Notes: generated by a model not told the origin, from the letters alone. Positions 16,092 to 25,481 are shown, counted from the first letter of the stretch. The stretch is 29,747 nt of DNA from CAZBWS01 sp964495705 (GCA_964495705.1 CAZBWS010000021.1:1-29747), one strand, 5' to 3'. Made by a program: numbers and translations.

Positions 16092-16487
16092 TTATTGCTG
16101 AGCTTCTAAGGAGTCCACCAAGAACATAATGCCCATCTCACTATTGAAAACCGTGTCGCGTTCGAACAACAGGGCATCGTAGTCTTTGTCTTTTTGCAGC
16201 ATATCGTTCATTGCCGCTTGGCTGGGAAATTCCGTTGCCACCACATAATCCGCATTATAAATACGATTATTGCCACCTCTTAACCATTTTTTGAGGTGCA
16301 TGCCGGCGATAGGCTTTGCCTTGTAACGCGATGTAACAAGGTGCATTTTGGCTAAGTATGCCTCAGCCTGTTCGGTAGTTTGTCCCTTGTTGAGAAACAA
16401 AATCTCCATAATCGCAACGGGCTTATTCGATGCCTGAGCTAGAACAGAGCAAAGTAACAATCCAACAACTATCAGCTTATGTAACAC
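16092..16487 (-). CDS. Exported DUF1330-like protein
   Basis: 131 residues with a signal peptide (LHKLIVVGLLLCSVLAQAS), so probably periplasmic. The mature part (AIMEILFLNKGQTTEQAEAYL, then ADYVVATEFPSQAAMNDML and DYDALLFERDTVFNSE) follows the pattern of DUF1330-type, dimeric alpha-beta-barrel proteins. Secretion is unusual for that fold. The start is GTG 16487 with AAGGA upstream. It lies 17 bases after the HIT-protein gene in the same direction. Function unknown; the fold assignment is tentative. Confidence 0.7.
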   Translation of the reverse strand: MLHKLIVVGLLLCSVLAQASNKPVAIMEILFLNKGQTTEQAEAYLAKMHLVTSRYKAKPIAGMHLKKWLRGGNNRIYNADYVVATEFPSQAAMNDMLQKDKDYDALLFERDTVFNSEMGIMFLVDSLEAQQ

Positions 16488-16504
16488 GTTTTTTTCCTTC
16501 TAGC

Positions 16505-16849
16505 CTAGCCCGGTGGCCAGCTAAATGCACGCTGCGCCAACAGGTGTAAGTGAATATGAAATACCGTTTGACCCGCAGCCTCATTACAGTTCATAACAAC
16601 TCTATAGCCCTGCTCAGCAAAGCCTTGCTGCTGCGCAATCGCCTTAGCTGCAAGATATAAATGACCAATTACTTGCGTATCATCAAGACTTATATCATTG
16701 ATGGTAGAAATGTGTTTTTTTGGAATAATTAATATATGCGTAGGGGCTTGTGGACTTATGTCATTAAAGGCGAGCACATGATCATTTTGATAAACAATAT
16801 CCGCTGGGATATCACCGTTAATAATTTTACAAAAGAGACAATCTTTCAT
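16505..16849 (-). CDS. hinT: HIT-family nucleotide phosphoramidase-like protein
   Basis: Histidine-triad protein of the Hint branch, which hydrolyses AMP-lysine or other nucleoside phosphoramidates. The 114-residue product starts MKDCLFCKIINGDIPADIVY and ends with the triad HIHLH (98-102), H100 being the expected nucleophile. The two N-terminal Cys of a possible zinc site (CLFC) are present. ATG 16849 is preferred because AGGA lies six bases upstream; a TTG at 16855 would add two residues inside that spacing. It follows recR by 20 bases, in a recR-hinT-exported protein series. Confidence 0.92.
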   Translation of the reverse strand: MKDCLFCKIINGDIPADIVYQNDHVLAFNDISPQAPTHILIIPKKHISTINDISLDDTQVIGHLYLAAKAIAQQQGFAEQGYRVVMNCNEAAGQTVFHIHLHLLAQRAFSWPPG

Positions 16850-16869
16850 TAGCAATCCTAGTTATCGCA

Positions 16870-17469
16870 TTAAAAAAGCTGCTTGCGTTCAGCAAAGGCA
16901 TGGGAAAGTGTTCCACCGTCTATATATTCTAGCTCTCCCCCAAGGGGCACACCATGGGCAATCCGACTTACGCTAATATCAAAAGATTTCGCCATTTCAC
17001 TAATATAATAAGCCGTCGCTTCACCCTCAACCGTGGGGTTTGTGGCCAAAATCAGCTCTTTTACTTCACCTTCGGCAAAACGGCTTTTAAGCTTATCCAA
17101 CCCCAGCTCTTTTGGACCAATGCCATCAAGCGGACTTAACTTACCCATTAAAACATAATACAAGCCCTGAAACCCCGTGGCTTGCTCCAACACGGTAACA
17201 TCAACGGGCGTTTCAACGATGCACATAACAGACTCATCGCGCCGGCTAGAACTGCACAAACCACAAATCTCTAACTCTGTTAAGGTACGGCAGCGCTGGC
17301 AATGCCCAATATCGTTGATAGACTGTTGCAGCTTTAGAGCCAGAGTTACCCCCCCTTCTCGCTCGCGTTCGAGTATATGATAAGCCATACGCTGAGCAGA
17401 CTTAGGCCCAACACCCGGTAAACAGGTGAAGGCGTTAATTAGCTCATCGAGCAAAGGGGACTGACTCAA
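16870..17469 (-). CDS. recR: Recombination mediator RecR
   Basis: Works with RecO (and RecF) to load RecA at gaps. The 199-residue product has the helix-hairpin-helix LPGVGPKSAQRMAYHIL (17-33), a four-Cys zinc finger C57, C60, C69, C72, and the Toprim domain (about 80-175) with IVETPVDVTVLE and ATNPTVEGEATAYYI. Length and motifs are standard. It sits 24 bases downstream of ybaB in the conserved dnaX-ybaB-recR order. Confidence 0.97.
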   Translation of the reverse strand: MSQSPLLDELINAFTCLPGVGPKSAQRMAYHILEREREGGVTLALKLQQSINDIGHCQRCRTLTELEICGLCSSSRRDESVMCIVETPVDVTVLEQATGFQGLYYVLMGKLSPLDGIGPKELGLDKLKSRFAEGEVKELILATNPTVEGEATAYYISEMAKSFDISVSRIAHGVPLGGELEYIDGGTLSHAFAERKQLF

Positions 17470-17493
17470 GGGGTATTCTCTAGCTAACTTTTG

Positions 17494-17817
17494 TTAAAAA
17501 GGCAGCTTCATGCCAGCAGGTAAATTCATACCTGATGTCACCGCCCCCATGCGCTCTTCTGTCGTTTTCTTCACTTTCTGAGAAGCATCATTAATAGCCG
17601 CAGCGACCAAATCTTCTAGCATATCCTTATCATCTGCAAACAGGCTCTCGTCAATACTCACGCGACGTGCCTCATGATTGCCGGTCATGACAATTTTCAC
17701 CAAACCACCACCGGCTTGCCCCTCAACTTCCAGCTTAGCAATTTCTTCCTGTGCCTTGGCGGCATCGGCTTGCATCTTCTGGGCTTGCTTCATTAAGTTT
17801 CCAAGTTGACCTTTCAT
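17494..17817 (-). CDS. ybaB: YbaB/EbfC nucleoid-associated protein
   Basis: Small DNA-binding dimer. The 107-residue product has the family opening MKGQLGNLMKQAQKMQ, an alpha-helical Lys/Gln/Glu-rich first third, a central beta hairpin (VKIVMTGNHEARRVSID) and the C-terminal VAAAINDASQKV helix with a Met/Gly-rich tail. The start ATG overlaps the dnaX stop (ATGA, four bases), so translation is coupled to dnaX. Confidence 0.97.
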   Translation of the reverse strand: MKGQLGNLMKQAQKMQADAAKAQEEIAKLEVEGQAGGGLVKIVMTGNHEARRVSIDESLFADDKDMLEDLVAAAINDASQKVKKTTEERMGAVTSGMNLPAGMKLPF

Positions 17818-19883
17818 ACTGTCTCCGGTTGTGTGTCTAAAAGTTTAATCGCTTCCTGTTTAACGCGGGCGCCAAACAGTTGCTGTAATTGTTGAATATT
17901 CGGGTCGTTCATAATCGCATCGACGGCATATTGCTGGCGCTCATTAGATTGGCGATGAGTTTTCTGTGCGGGGGTTTCAGCAATCGCTTCTGTGTGCCCT
18001 ATTTCTATATTAATGGTTTGCGGCGTACCAAAATAAACAGTCAGTGCTTCCTGTAAGCGCTCCTTATTGGCCACCGTTTGCAACTGTGCAAAGCTAGCAC
18101 TAAGCACCAATTCTAAGTGATTAGCCTGCTTGTACTTCAAGGAGCAATTTTGCGCCAACTGCATCGCCAATGCGGATAGGCTGAGGCGGCTGAGCAGCTC
18201 CCCCCAGCTATCTGAGGGCAAGGAGCTTTCTGGCAACGGTTCAGCAACAGGTTTTTCTTCAGGCTTAGGCTCTAACTTAACCACTGGCTGAGTCGCAATA
18301 AAAGCGGGAACATCCGGCTCATATAATGGCTCTTCCGTTGCCATTGCATACTGCTCATAATCAGCCATCGCTGGATCATCATCCAATACGGGAGCCCTCT
18401 CCACAGAGACAGGCTTGGCAACCGTTGCTGGTTCAGTCACAGGGCTAGTATGCGACACACTGGCGGGGCTTTGCATCGCAAGCTCCTGCCGGCGTGCCGC
18501 TCTAGACTTTTTTACACTAGGGACTCCCAGTGCAGCACGTGCTGCGGCAATTTCGGCCTGTATAGAACCTGACGACACCGGCTCAGAGCTTGGGGTCTGC
18601 TCAAGCGACTTTTGCTCCATGGGTTTTGCCTCAGCTGCACTCACAACAGTATCTGCACTGGTATTCCAAGGTGCTGGTTCAGACTCAGCAATTTGAGTAG
18701 ATGTTATAGCTGCATCAGCTGATACAGGTGCAGTTGGTAATTTAGGCTTAGGTGTTGGGGCGGGTTTTGATACCCGCGGTGTGCCTCCGCCACTGTACCC
18801 AGCAGGCTGAAAAGCTAACATGCGTAGCAACAACATCTCTAAGCCATTTCGAGGCTCAGGTACCAAGGGCAAATCACGTTTACCACTTAAAGCAATTTGG
18901 TAATACAGTTGAATATCTTCGGGGCTAAACATCTCCGCCAGCGCTAGTAGGCTTTGCTTATCCATCAAAGAATCATCCAAGGCCTCTGGCAACTGTTTAG
19001 CTAAAGCCATTTGGTGTAACACAGATAACAGCTCATCAATAACCGCGGTGTAATCCGGTGAAGATTCTGCTAATTGCGTCACAGCGGCAACCAATGCCTG
19101 AGCATCTTGGTCGGCCAAGCCTTGTAAAATACGCTGAACATGGTCTTTAGAGATAAAGCCCAGCATAGCAACAACATCATCAGTGCGTACTTGCCCATGG
19201 CCAAAGGCAATAGACTGGTCGAGTAAACTCAAAGAGTCCCGCATCGAACCGTCGGCAGCACGCGCTATATGCTTCAAAGCCACCTCGTCAAAGGCAATGC
19301 CTTCTTCACCTAGAATAAACTGATGGTGTGCGACAATTTGTTCAAGCGGCATGCGCTTCAAGCTAAACTGCAAGCAACGGGACAAAACGGTTGCTGGTAA
19401 TTTTTGCGGGTCTGTCGTTGCCAATAGGAACTTCACATGCGGCGGCGGCTCTTCTAGCGTTTTCAACAAGGCGTTAAAACTACTAGTTGAGAGCATGTGA
19501 ACTTCATCGATCAAATAGACCTTATAGCGACCGCGTGTGGCAGCGTACTGGACATTTTCCAGTAACTCCCGTGTGTCTTCAACCTTGGTACGCGAGGCCG
19601 CATCCACTTCGATCAAATCGACAAAGCGACCCTCATCAATCTCCATACAAGTAGAGCAAACCCCACAGGGCTTAGATCCTATACCCGTCTCACAATTCAA
19701 AGATTTAGAGATAATCCGGGCAATCGTGGTTTTCCCCACCCCGCGAGTCCCCGTAAATAAGTAGGCGTGATGCAGTCGATTTTCGTCTAGTGCATTAACT
19801 AGGGCACGCAATACATGCTCTTGCCCCACCATTTCCTGGAAATTTTTAGGCCGCCATTTGCGCGCCAAAACTTGATAAGCCAT
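17814..19883 (-). CDS. dnaX: DNA polymerase III subunits tau and gamma
   Basis: Clamp-loader ATPase; tau also joins polymerase cores and helicase. The 689-residue product starts MAYQVLARKWRPKNF at ATG 19883; an in-frame extension to 19937 lacks family similarity and was not used. Walker A GTRGVGKT is at 45-52, zinc ligands C64, C73, C76, C79, Walker B with the following EVHMLS near 125, and the sensor LLATTDPQKLPATVLSRC. After about 370 comes a Pro/Ala/Glu-rich linker, then the tau C-terminal domain (about 570-689). A frameshift site lies at codons 457-459. An exact repeat copy lies in the tau-specific part (LSA codons). Upstream lies the SRP RNA, as in Bacillus. Confidence 0.96.
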   Translation of the reverse strand: MAYQVLARKWRPKNFQEMVGQEHVLRALVNALDENRLHHAYLFTGTRGVGKTTIARIISKSLNCETGIGSKPCGVCSTCMEIDEGRFVDLIEVDAASRTKVEDTRELLENVQYAATRGRYKVYLIDEVHMLSTSSFNALLKTLEEPPPHVKFLLATTDPQKLPATVLSRCLQFSLKRMPLEQIVAHHQFILGEEGIAFDEVALKHIARAADGSMRDSLSLLDQSIAFGHGQVRTDDVVAMLGFISKDHVQRILQGLADQDAQALVAAVTQLAESSPDYTAVIDELLSVLHQMALAKQLPEALDDSLMDKQSLLALAEMFSPEDIQLYYQIALSGKRDLPLVPEPRNGLEMLLLRMLAFQPAGYSGGGTPRVSKPAPTPKPKLPTAPVSADAAITSTQIAESEPAPWNTSADTVVSAAEAKPMEQKSLEQTPSSEPVSSGSIQAEIAAARAALGVPSVKKSRAARRQELAMQSPASVSHTSPVTEPATVAKPVSVERAPVLDDDPAMADYEQYAMATEEPLYEPDVPAFIATQPVVKLEPKPEEKPVAEPLPESSLPSDSWGELLSRLSLSALAMQLAQNCSLKYKQANHLELVLSASFAQLQTVANKERLQEALTVYFGTPQTINIEIGHTEAIAETPAQKTHRQSNERQQYAVDAIMNDPNIQQLQQLFGARVKQEAIKLLDTQPETV
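18170..18179 (+). repeat. ATGCGGATAG repeat copy in dnaX tau region
   Basis: Exact copy with full context CAATGCGGATAGGCT. On the dnaX strand it is read CTA TCC GCA T, encoding LSA in the poorly conserved tau-specific part. Confidence 0.9.
18502..18528 (-). promoter_or_regulatory. Programmed -1 frameshift site in dnaX
   Basis: On the minus strand the heptamer A AAA AAG (18513-18507) sits in phase after GT, over codons 457-459 (GTA AAA AAG), exactly as in E. coli dnaX. A Shine-Dalgarno-like GGGAG (18528-18524) lies ten bases upstream, and in the -1 frame the next codons are GTC and then stop TAG (18504-18502). Slippage would give a gamma form of about 460 residues. The downstream bases are GC-rich (CGGC/GCCG pairing possible), but I could not confirm a strong stimulatory stem. 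Confidence 0.8.
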
Positions 19884-19952
19884 GAATGCTGTTAAGTAAT
19901 TAAGGTGCTGGAATTTTATACTGGAATAGCCCAGCAATATACGATTAATTTA

Positions 19953-19962
19953 ATGCGGATAG
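19953..19962 (+). repeat. ATGCGGATAG repeat copy between ffs and dnaX
   Basis: Exact copy; context TTAATGCGGATAGCTTGG. It lies in the leader between the SRP RNA and the dnaX start, outside both. Confidence 0.9.
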
Positions 19963-20003
19963 CTTGGAGGCGGTGTTTTTTATACATCGGGTGACATTAG
20001 GTG

Positions 20004-20113
<110 letters not shown>

Positions 20114-20212
20114 ATAATGACTGACAGCAGAGTTTGTCAGCAGGTGGCGAACTATCCCTGATTCGCCTATTGATTGCAATACTCAAATTTAAATATTTTT
20201 CTATCTCAATGC

Positions 20213-22354
20213 CTATGAAGCATCCACTTTGGCTTGAAATTCATCCACCCAGTTAACATAAAGATTAGCTGGTAGAGGTGGTGAAAACAAATACCCTTGC
20301 CCGTAATGGCAGCCAGCCTCTTTTAGAAAAGTCACCTCTGCATTGGAACCTATGCCTTCAGCCACTACTTTCATATTCATATTTTTAGCCAATGCAATAA
20401 TGGTTCTAACAACTTCAGCGTGCTGGCTGTCTCCAGCAACACAACTCACAAAAGACTGATCTATTTTTAAGGTATCTACAGCAAAGTTAGTCAAATAGCT
20501 CAGCGACGAATAGCCCGTACCAAAATCATCGATTGCCACCGTAATACCCATTTTTTTCAACGTGGCGATAGTGTGCTTATTAGTTTCAGTATCTTTTAGA
20601 AATACGCTTTCAGTTAACTCGAGTTCTAAGTTTTTTGCAGGTAAACCAGTATCACGCAATGTACTGGAAACCACTTGAATAAGCTGAGTATGATCTGCAA
20701 ATTGCTTCGGCGACAGGTTAACCGCCACTTTGAAGTCATAGCCTTGATCTAACCACTGTTTAGTCTGGCGACATGCATCGCGCATAATCCACTCACCCAA
20801 TTCTACAATTAAGCCTATGTCTTCAGCCAATGCTACAAACTCAGCCGGTGACACAACACCAAAAGTAGGATGTTGCCAGCGCACTAACGCCTCCATGGAG
20901 TCAGGCTTACCTGTTTTAAGATCGACTTTCGGCTGGTAATACACCATGAATTCATCGCGTTTTAAGGCGAGGCGAATATCATTCTCCATACCCAAGCGCT
21001 TCAGTGCACGCTGGTTTAAAGACTGCATAAAGTATTGATAGTTATCCCGCCCTTGATCCTTGGCGTGTTTCAGCGCAGCGCTGCCGCACTCTAATAACTT
21101 ATAACCCGCATCGGCATCCAAGGGATATACTGAAATACCTATACTCGCCGTAATATTCAACGATTGCCCGTCCACATCAAAGGGCTCGGCCAGCAACTGA
21201 GATATGCGTTCGGCTACCACTCCCGCCTTCTCTGGGCTACGCAAGTGACTAATAACCAATGCAAATTCATCTGAGTCTGTGCGCAGCAATATCATTTGCT
21301 CCAAATTCGGCGAACCGTCTTCTGAGCCTTGAATTAAAACGGAGTGCCCCTGCGTCGCATCGTTGAGCTTATCCGCAATATTACATAGCAGCTCATCACC
21401 CGCACTATGCCCCAGGGCACTATTGATACGCCCAAACTGATCTATATCAATAAAGAGAACAGCCACTTGAGTCTCTGTGACGTTCGCTTGATCGAGTAAA
21501 AAATCTAAATGTTGTTTTAAGTAACCACGATTTGGCAGCCCTGTGAGCGAATCATAGTGGGCTAAATTATATATTTTTGACTCATTTGCGCGCTGTTCAG
21601 TGACATCTTGAACGATCCCTGTTAGTTGAGTGTAAGCGCCATGTTGATCTTGATCTGCTTCTACCCACTGCACCAGCACTCGTTCTCGACCATTGTTAAG
21701 CGGAACCCTCACTTCCACATTGCGCGAAATACCATCCTCAAGCACCCTGACGTTGGTCTCGGAAAATTTTTGTCGATCCTCATCGTGTAAGCGTGAGATG
21801 ACGTCATCGACAGAGCGCAACACTTTTCGAGAAGACTTCAACATGCGTGCCACTTCCATGGAAATACTAAAGTCGTTTTCGGCCACCTTCCACTCCCAGT
21901 GACCCAAATTAGCAATTCGGTACGCTTGATTGATGCGTTGCTCGTTACGGTGCAAATCATTCGCCTTGTGGCGTGCACGCAACATATAGTGTGCCCGCTT
22001 GGCCAACATACGAGGCTTAATAGGTTTGCGCTCAAAGTCTGTGCTCCCCGACTTATACGCTTTGTTAATAGCGTTAAAGTCATCACCTTCAACCAGCATT
22101 AACACTGCTGTTTTCTCTCCCCCTGGTAAGCTTTGAATCAGCTCACAGGTGGAATAGCCATCTTTAATGGGCATATCCGCCGCCATAATGACGAGATAAG
22201 GATCTAACGTTTTGAAGTAGACTAGCGCTTCTAGCCCATTCATAGCCTCAATCACATGCTCCACACCTTCTTTTTGCAGTGCTTTGCTGGTGTCTCCGCG
22301 AAACTTGTCATCTGGGTCAACAAGTAATACAAGAGGTTTATGGGTTCCAAACAT
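20213..22354 (-). CDS. REC-PAS-GGDEF-EAL protein, probable c-di-GMP phosphodiesterase
   Basis: 713 residues. Domains in order: a receiver-like domain (about 7-125) whose phosphoacceptor position is Ala58 (MAADMP where D-x-x-M-P is expected), a PAS domain (about 140-255) ending VQDVTEQR, a GGDEF domain (about 265-440) with DSDEF (360-364) instead of GGDEF, and an intact EAL domain (about 455-705) with EAL at 488-490, the ELTES, DDFGTGYSSLSYL (609-621) and LKIDQSF segments, and AEGI. Prediction: c-di-GMP hydrolysis by EAL, with the upstream domains as sensors that no longer phosphorylate or cyclise. AAGGA precedes ATG 22354. Divergent from rimO. Input signal unknown. Confidence 0.92.
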   Translation of the reverse strand: MFGTHKPLVLLVDPDDKFRGDTSKALQKEGVEHVIEAMNGLEALVYFKTLDPYLVIMAADMPIKDGYSTCELIQSLPGGEKTAVLMLVEGDDFNAINKAYKSGSTDFERKPIKPRMLAKRAHYMLRARHKANDLHRNEQRINQAYRIANLGHWEWKVAENDFSISMEVARMLKSSRKVLRSVDDVISRLHDEDRQKFSETNVRVLEDGISRNVEVRVPLNNGRERVLVQWVEADQDQHGAYTQLTGIVQDVTEQRANESKIYNLAHYDSLTGLPNRGYLKQHLDFLLDQANVTETQVAVLFIDIDQFGRINSALGHSAGDELLCNIADKLNDATQGHSVLIQGSEDGSPNLEQMILLRTDSDEFALVISHLRSPEKAGVVAERISQLLAEPFDVDGQSLNITASIGISVYPLDADAGYKLLECGSAALKHAKDQGRDNYQYFMQSLNQRALKRLGMENDIRLALKRDEFMVYYQPKVDLKTGKPDSMEALVRWQHPTFGVVSPAEFVALAEDIGLIVELGEWIMRDACRQTKQWLDQGYDFKVAVNLSPKQFADHTQLIQVVSSTLRDTGLPAKNLELELTESVFLKDTETNKHTIATLKKMGITVAIDDFGTGYSSLSYLTNFAVDTLKIDQSFVSCVAGDSQHAEVVRTIIALAKNMNMKVVAEGIGSNAEVTFLKEAGCHYGQGYLFSPPLPANLYVNWVDEFQAKVDAS

Positions 22355-22466
22355 GGCAGTCCTTCGGTTTTACTTTCTTATAGTGCAATTATCAATATTA
22401 GTATAAGAATGCCCCTTAAGTCGTGGTAAAATCAAGACCTAATACAACCTGAACGCTAACCATAAT

Positions 22467-23852
22467 ATGAATCAACCATCCAACTATCCTAAATTCCAGT
22501 CCTCCGCTGAGAATGACATAACTAGTAACAGCGAGTCAGACGACAAAAAGGTAGGATTTATTAGCCTCGGCTGCCCTAAAAACACGGTTGATTCTGAACG
22601 AATTTTGACCCAGCTGCGCACAGAGGGATACCAAATCAGCCCAAATTATGAAGGCGCTGAAATTGTTATCGTGAACACTTGCGGCTTTATTGATGCCGCC
22701 AAAAAAGAGTCCCTAGATACGATTGGGGAGGCACTCAAAGAAAATGGTAAAGTGATTGTCACAGGCTGTATGGGCGCGAAAGAAAATGAGATCCGCGAAG
22801 TGCACCCAGGCGTACTTAGTGTTTCTGGCCCTCACCAGTATGAGGCAGTGCTAAATGCGGTGCATGAACAAGTTCCGCCTAAAACGGATCACGACCCATT
22901 TACCGATCTCGTTCCACCTCAGGGGGTTAAACTGACGCCAAAGCACTATGCCTATCTAAAAATATCAGAAGGCTGCGACCACAGCTGCAGTTTTTGTATC
23001 ATCCCCGACATGCGAGGTAAGCTCGTTAGCCGACCTGTTAGCGAGGTTTTAGATGAAGCAAAACGTTTAGCTGATTCAGGGGTTAAGGAGCTATTAGTAA
23101 TCTCCCAAGACACCAGTGCCTACGGTTCAGATCTCGGCCACGCAATGGAGTTTTGGAACGGGCGCCCTGTTAAAGCACGAATGAAAGAGCTGTGTGAAGC
23201 TTTAGCAACACTAGGCGTTTGGGTACGCCTCCACTATGTTTACCCCTACCCCAATGTTGAAGATGTTATCCCGCTAATGGCAGAGGGGAAATTATTGCCT
23301 TATTTGGACATGCCTCTACAACATGCGAGTAAAAAAATATTGCGCGCCATGCGTCGCCCTGGAAAAGTGGACAAAACGGTTGAGCGAATCCAGCAATGGC
23401 GCAAAATTTGTCCTGATTTAACCCTGCGCAGTACATTCATCGTAGGATTCCCAGGAGAAACCGAAGAAGACTTTCAAGAGCTCTTGGACTTTTTAGAAGA
23501 AGCTCAGCTCGACCGAGTGGGCTGCTTCAAGTACTCACCAGTCGAAGGTGCAAAGGCCAATGAACTTACTGACCACGTGCCTGAAGATGTTATGGATGAG
23601 CGCTATGAACGCTTTATGCTTAAACAGCAAACCATTAGTGCTGCTCGCCTACAGCAACGCGTAGGTCAATCTATGCCTTTATTGGTTGATGAAATAGCAG
23701 AGGAAGGTGCTGTCGCCAGATCACCCGCCGACGCCCCTGAAATTGACGGTTTGGTTTTTATAGATGGAGCAACACACCTTAAACCAGGTGATATTGTACA
23801 AGCCAATATAGAAGAAGCCGATGAATACGATATGTGGGCCCATTTGGCTTAA
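22467..23852 (+). CDS. rimO: Ribosomal protein S12 methylthiotransferase
   Basis: Radical-SAM enzyme that methylthiolates an Asp of ribosomal protein S12. The 461-residue product has the N-terminal UPF0004 cluster ligands C36 (SLGCPKN), C72 (NTCGFID) and C101 (TGCMG), the radical-SAM CDHSCSFC with C170, C174, C177, and a C-terminal TRAM-like domain (about 395-461). RimO rather than MiaB is supported by GFIDAAKKESLDTI and IPDMRGKLVSRP. The first 28 residues are a polar extension of low complexity; the ribosome site before ATG 22467 is weak. 112 bases separate it from the divergent EAL gene; gshA follows in the same direction. Confidence 0.96.
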   Translation: MNQPSNYPKFQSSAENDITSNSESDDKKVGFISLGCPKNTVDSERILTQLRTEGYQISPNYEGAEIVIVNTCGFIDAAKKESLDTIGEALKENGKVIVTGCMGAKENEIREVHPGVLSVSGPHQYEAVLNAVHEQVPPKTDHDPFTDLVPPQGVKLTPKHYAYLKISEGCDHSCSFCIIPDMRGKLVSRPVSEVLDEAKRLADSGVKELLVISQDTSAYGSDLGHAMEFWNGRPVKARMKELCEALATLGVWVRLHYVYPYPNVEDVIPLMAEGKLLPYLDMPLQHASKKILRAMRRPGKVDKTVERIQQWRKICPDLTLRSTFIVGFPGETEEDFQELLDFLEEAQLDRVGCFKYSPVEGAKANELTDHVPEDVMDERYERFMLKQQTISAARLQQRVGQSMPLLVDEIAEEGAVARSPADAPEIDGLVFIDGATHLKPGDIVQANIEEADEYDMWAHLA

Positions 23853-23900
23853 TAAGGCCAACTACTTATAATCCCCTCAAATATTTAATAGGACAGCCCC

Positions 23901-25481
23901 TTGGCAGATCTTCCAACACCCGATGCTTATCACACTCTAAGCCACGCTGTGCTTCAAGCAGGCCAGTCTTCACTACTCAACGGTATTCGTCGCGGTATTG
24001 AAAAAGAAGGTTTACGTGTCGATAGCAATGCTTTTATTGCCCAAACACCGCACCCTGAGTGTCTAGGTTCTGCACTGACGCACCCACATATAACGACTGA
24101 TTATTCAGAGTCTCTACTGGAACTCATCACCAAGCCCCATGCCAGCCATCAAGAAGCACTTGATGAGTTACTTAATACTCATCGCTGGGTATATCGATGC
24201 ATGGGAGAGGAAGTTATCTGGCCAGGCAGCATGCCCTGTAAACTCAATGGTGACGCGAGCATTCCTATTGCCCAGTATGGAAATTCCAATAACGGTAAAA
24301 TGAAGCATATCTATCGCCATGGACTAGCTTGGCGCTATGGCCGTACTATGCAAAGTATTGCTGGTATTCATTACAATTTTTCCTTGCCTCAAACATGGTG
24401 GGATGCGCTATATGAACAGTCGGACAAAAACACGAGCAAGCAAGACTTTATTTCAGCGGGTTATATCGCATTAATACGTAACTTTCGCCGTCATGCCTGG
24501 CTGCTCAGCTATTTATTTGGCGCCAGCCCTGCTCTTGATACCTCCTTCTTTAATGGCAAGGAACATAAACTAAAGCAATTTGATGCAGATAGCTTTTACT
24601 TGCCTAATGCCACCTGCTTACGCATGACGGACTTAGGCTATAAGAGTAGCTCCCAAGAGAGCATCCGCATTTGCTACAACCACCTATCCACTTATATAAG
24701 CAGTGTTAAACAGGCTCTGTGCACTGAATATGACGAATATGAAAATATAGGTATAAAAGTTGACGGCCAGTACCGCCAGTTAAATACAAAGCTACTGCAA
24801 ATTGAGAATGAATTTTATAGTGAGATTCGTCCAAAGCGTACCCCTCAAAACGGTGAAAAACCACTAACAGCACTGGGCCAAGAAGGTATTGAATATATTG
24901 AAGTGCGCCTTCTAGATATTAACCCCTTCCTACCTCTGGGTTTGGATAAAACCCAAATGCAATTCATTGACAGCTTTTTAGTACACTGCCTATTATCTGA
25001 GAGCCCCAGCATTAGCACTGAAGAGTGCCAGCAGATTGATGCCAACCTGTATAATGTAGCGCAACAGGGGCGCAACCCAGAATTGAATATTACAGTAAAT
25101 GGAAATACGGCCAGTGTGCACACCTTGGCCCAAGAGCACTTAAACAACATGCTCAGCAGTGTTAAGGTTTTAGATAAGGCTAACAACTGCCAGGACTATA
25201 GCGCCGCCCTAAACACACAACAAAGTAAACTCGATAATACCGAGCTACTCCCTTCAAAACAGTTATTAAACTATATGCAAGAACACGGCAAAAGCTATGC
25301 GGATAGCCTATTAACACTGGCCAAGCAGCACCAACAAGAACTGCAAAAAGATCTGATTAATGATCAAACTCAAGCCTTTCAAGATATGAGTAGTGCATCA
25401 CGGCAACGCCAAAATGAGATTGAGTCACAGGACACATTGAGTTTTGATGCGTTTTTAGACGACTATTTCAATAAAGCCTAA
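23901..25481 (+). CDS. gshA: Glutamate-cysteine ligase
   Basis: First enzyme of glutathione synthesis, joining Glu and Cys through the gamma carboxyl with ATP. The 526-residue product has the proteobacterial GshA pattern: GIRRGIEKEGLRV, TTDYSESLLELITKP, GMKHIYRHGLAWRYG-like NGKMKHIYRHGL, QSIAGIHYNFSLP, RMTDLGYKSSSQ, NEFYSEIRPKR and EYIEVRLLDINPF. E. coli GshA is 518 residues. The start is TTG 23901 with AGGA seven bases upstream; no ATG is better placed. The C-terminal helical part carries an exact repeat copy. It ends seven bases from the convergent transporter gene. Confidence 0.96.
   Translation: MADLPTPDAYHTLSHAVLQAGQSSLLNGIRRGIEKEGLRVDSNAFIAQTPHPECLGSALTHPHITTDYSESLLELITKPHASHQEALDELLNTHRWVYRCMGEEVIWPGSMPCKLNGDASIPIAQYGNSNNGKMKHIYRHGLAWRYGRTMQSIAGIHYNFSLPQTWWDALYEQSDKNTSKQDFISAGYIALIRNFRRHAWLLSYLFGASPALDTSFFNGKEHKLKQFDADSFYLPNATCLRMTDLGYKSSSQESIRICYNHLSTYISSVKQALCTEYDEYENIGIKVDGQYRQLNTKLLQIENEFYSEIRPKRTPQNGEKPLTALGQEGIEYIEVRLLDINPFLPLGLDKTQMQFIDSFLVHCLLSESPSISTEECQQIDANLYNVAQQGRNPELNITVNGNTASVHTLAQEHLNNMLSSVKVLDKANNCQDYSAALNTQQSKLDNTELLPSKQLLNYMQEHGKSYADSLLTLAKQHQQELQKDLINDQTQAFQDMSSASRQRQNEIESQDTLSFDAFLDDYFNKA
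25297..25306 (+). repeat. ATGCGGATAG repeat copy in gshA
   Basis: Exact copy; context GCTATGCGGATAGCCTA. It is read TAT GCG GAT AGC, encoding YADS in the C-terminal helical region. Confidence 0.9.

Noticed and set aside
19884..19937. Eighteen-residue N-terminal extension of DnaX
   Set aside because: All close DnaX proteins start at MAYQVLARKWRP; the extension includes the leader after the SRP RNA.
20141..20164. GGCGAA/TTCGCC hairpin after the EAL gene as a terminator
   Set aside because: The 6-bp stem has no T-run on the minus strand; not strong enough to list.
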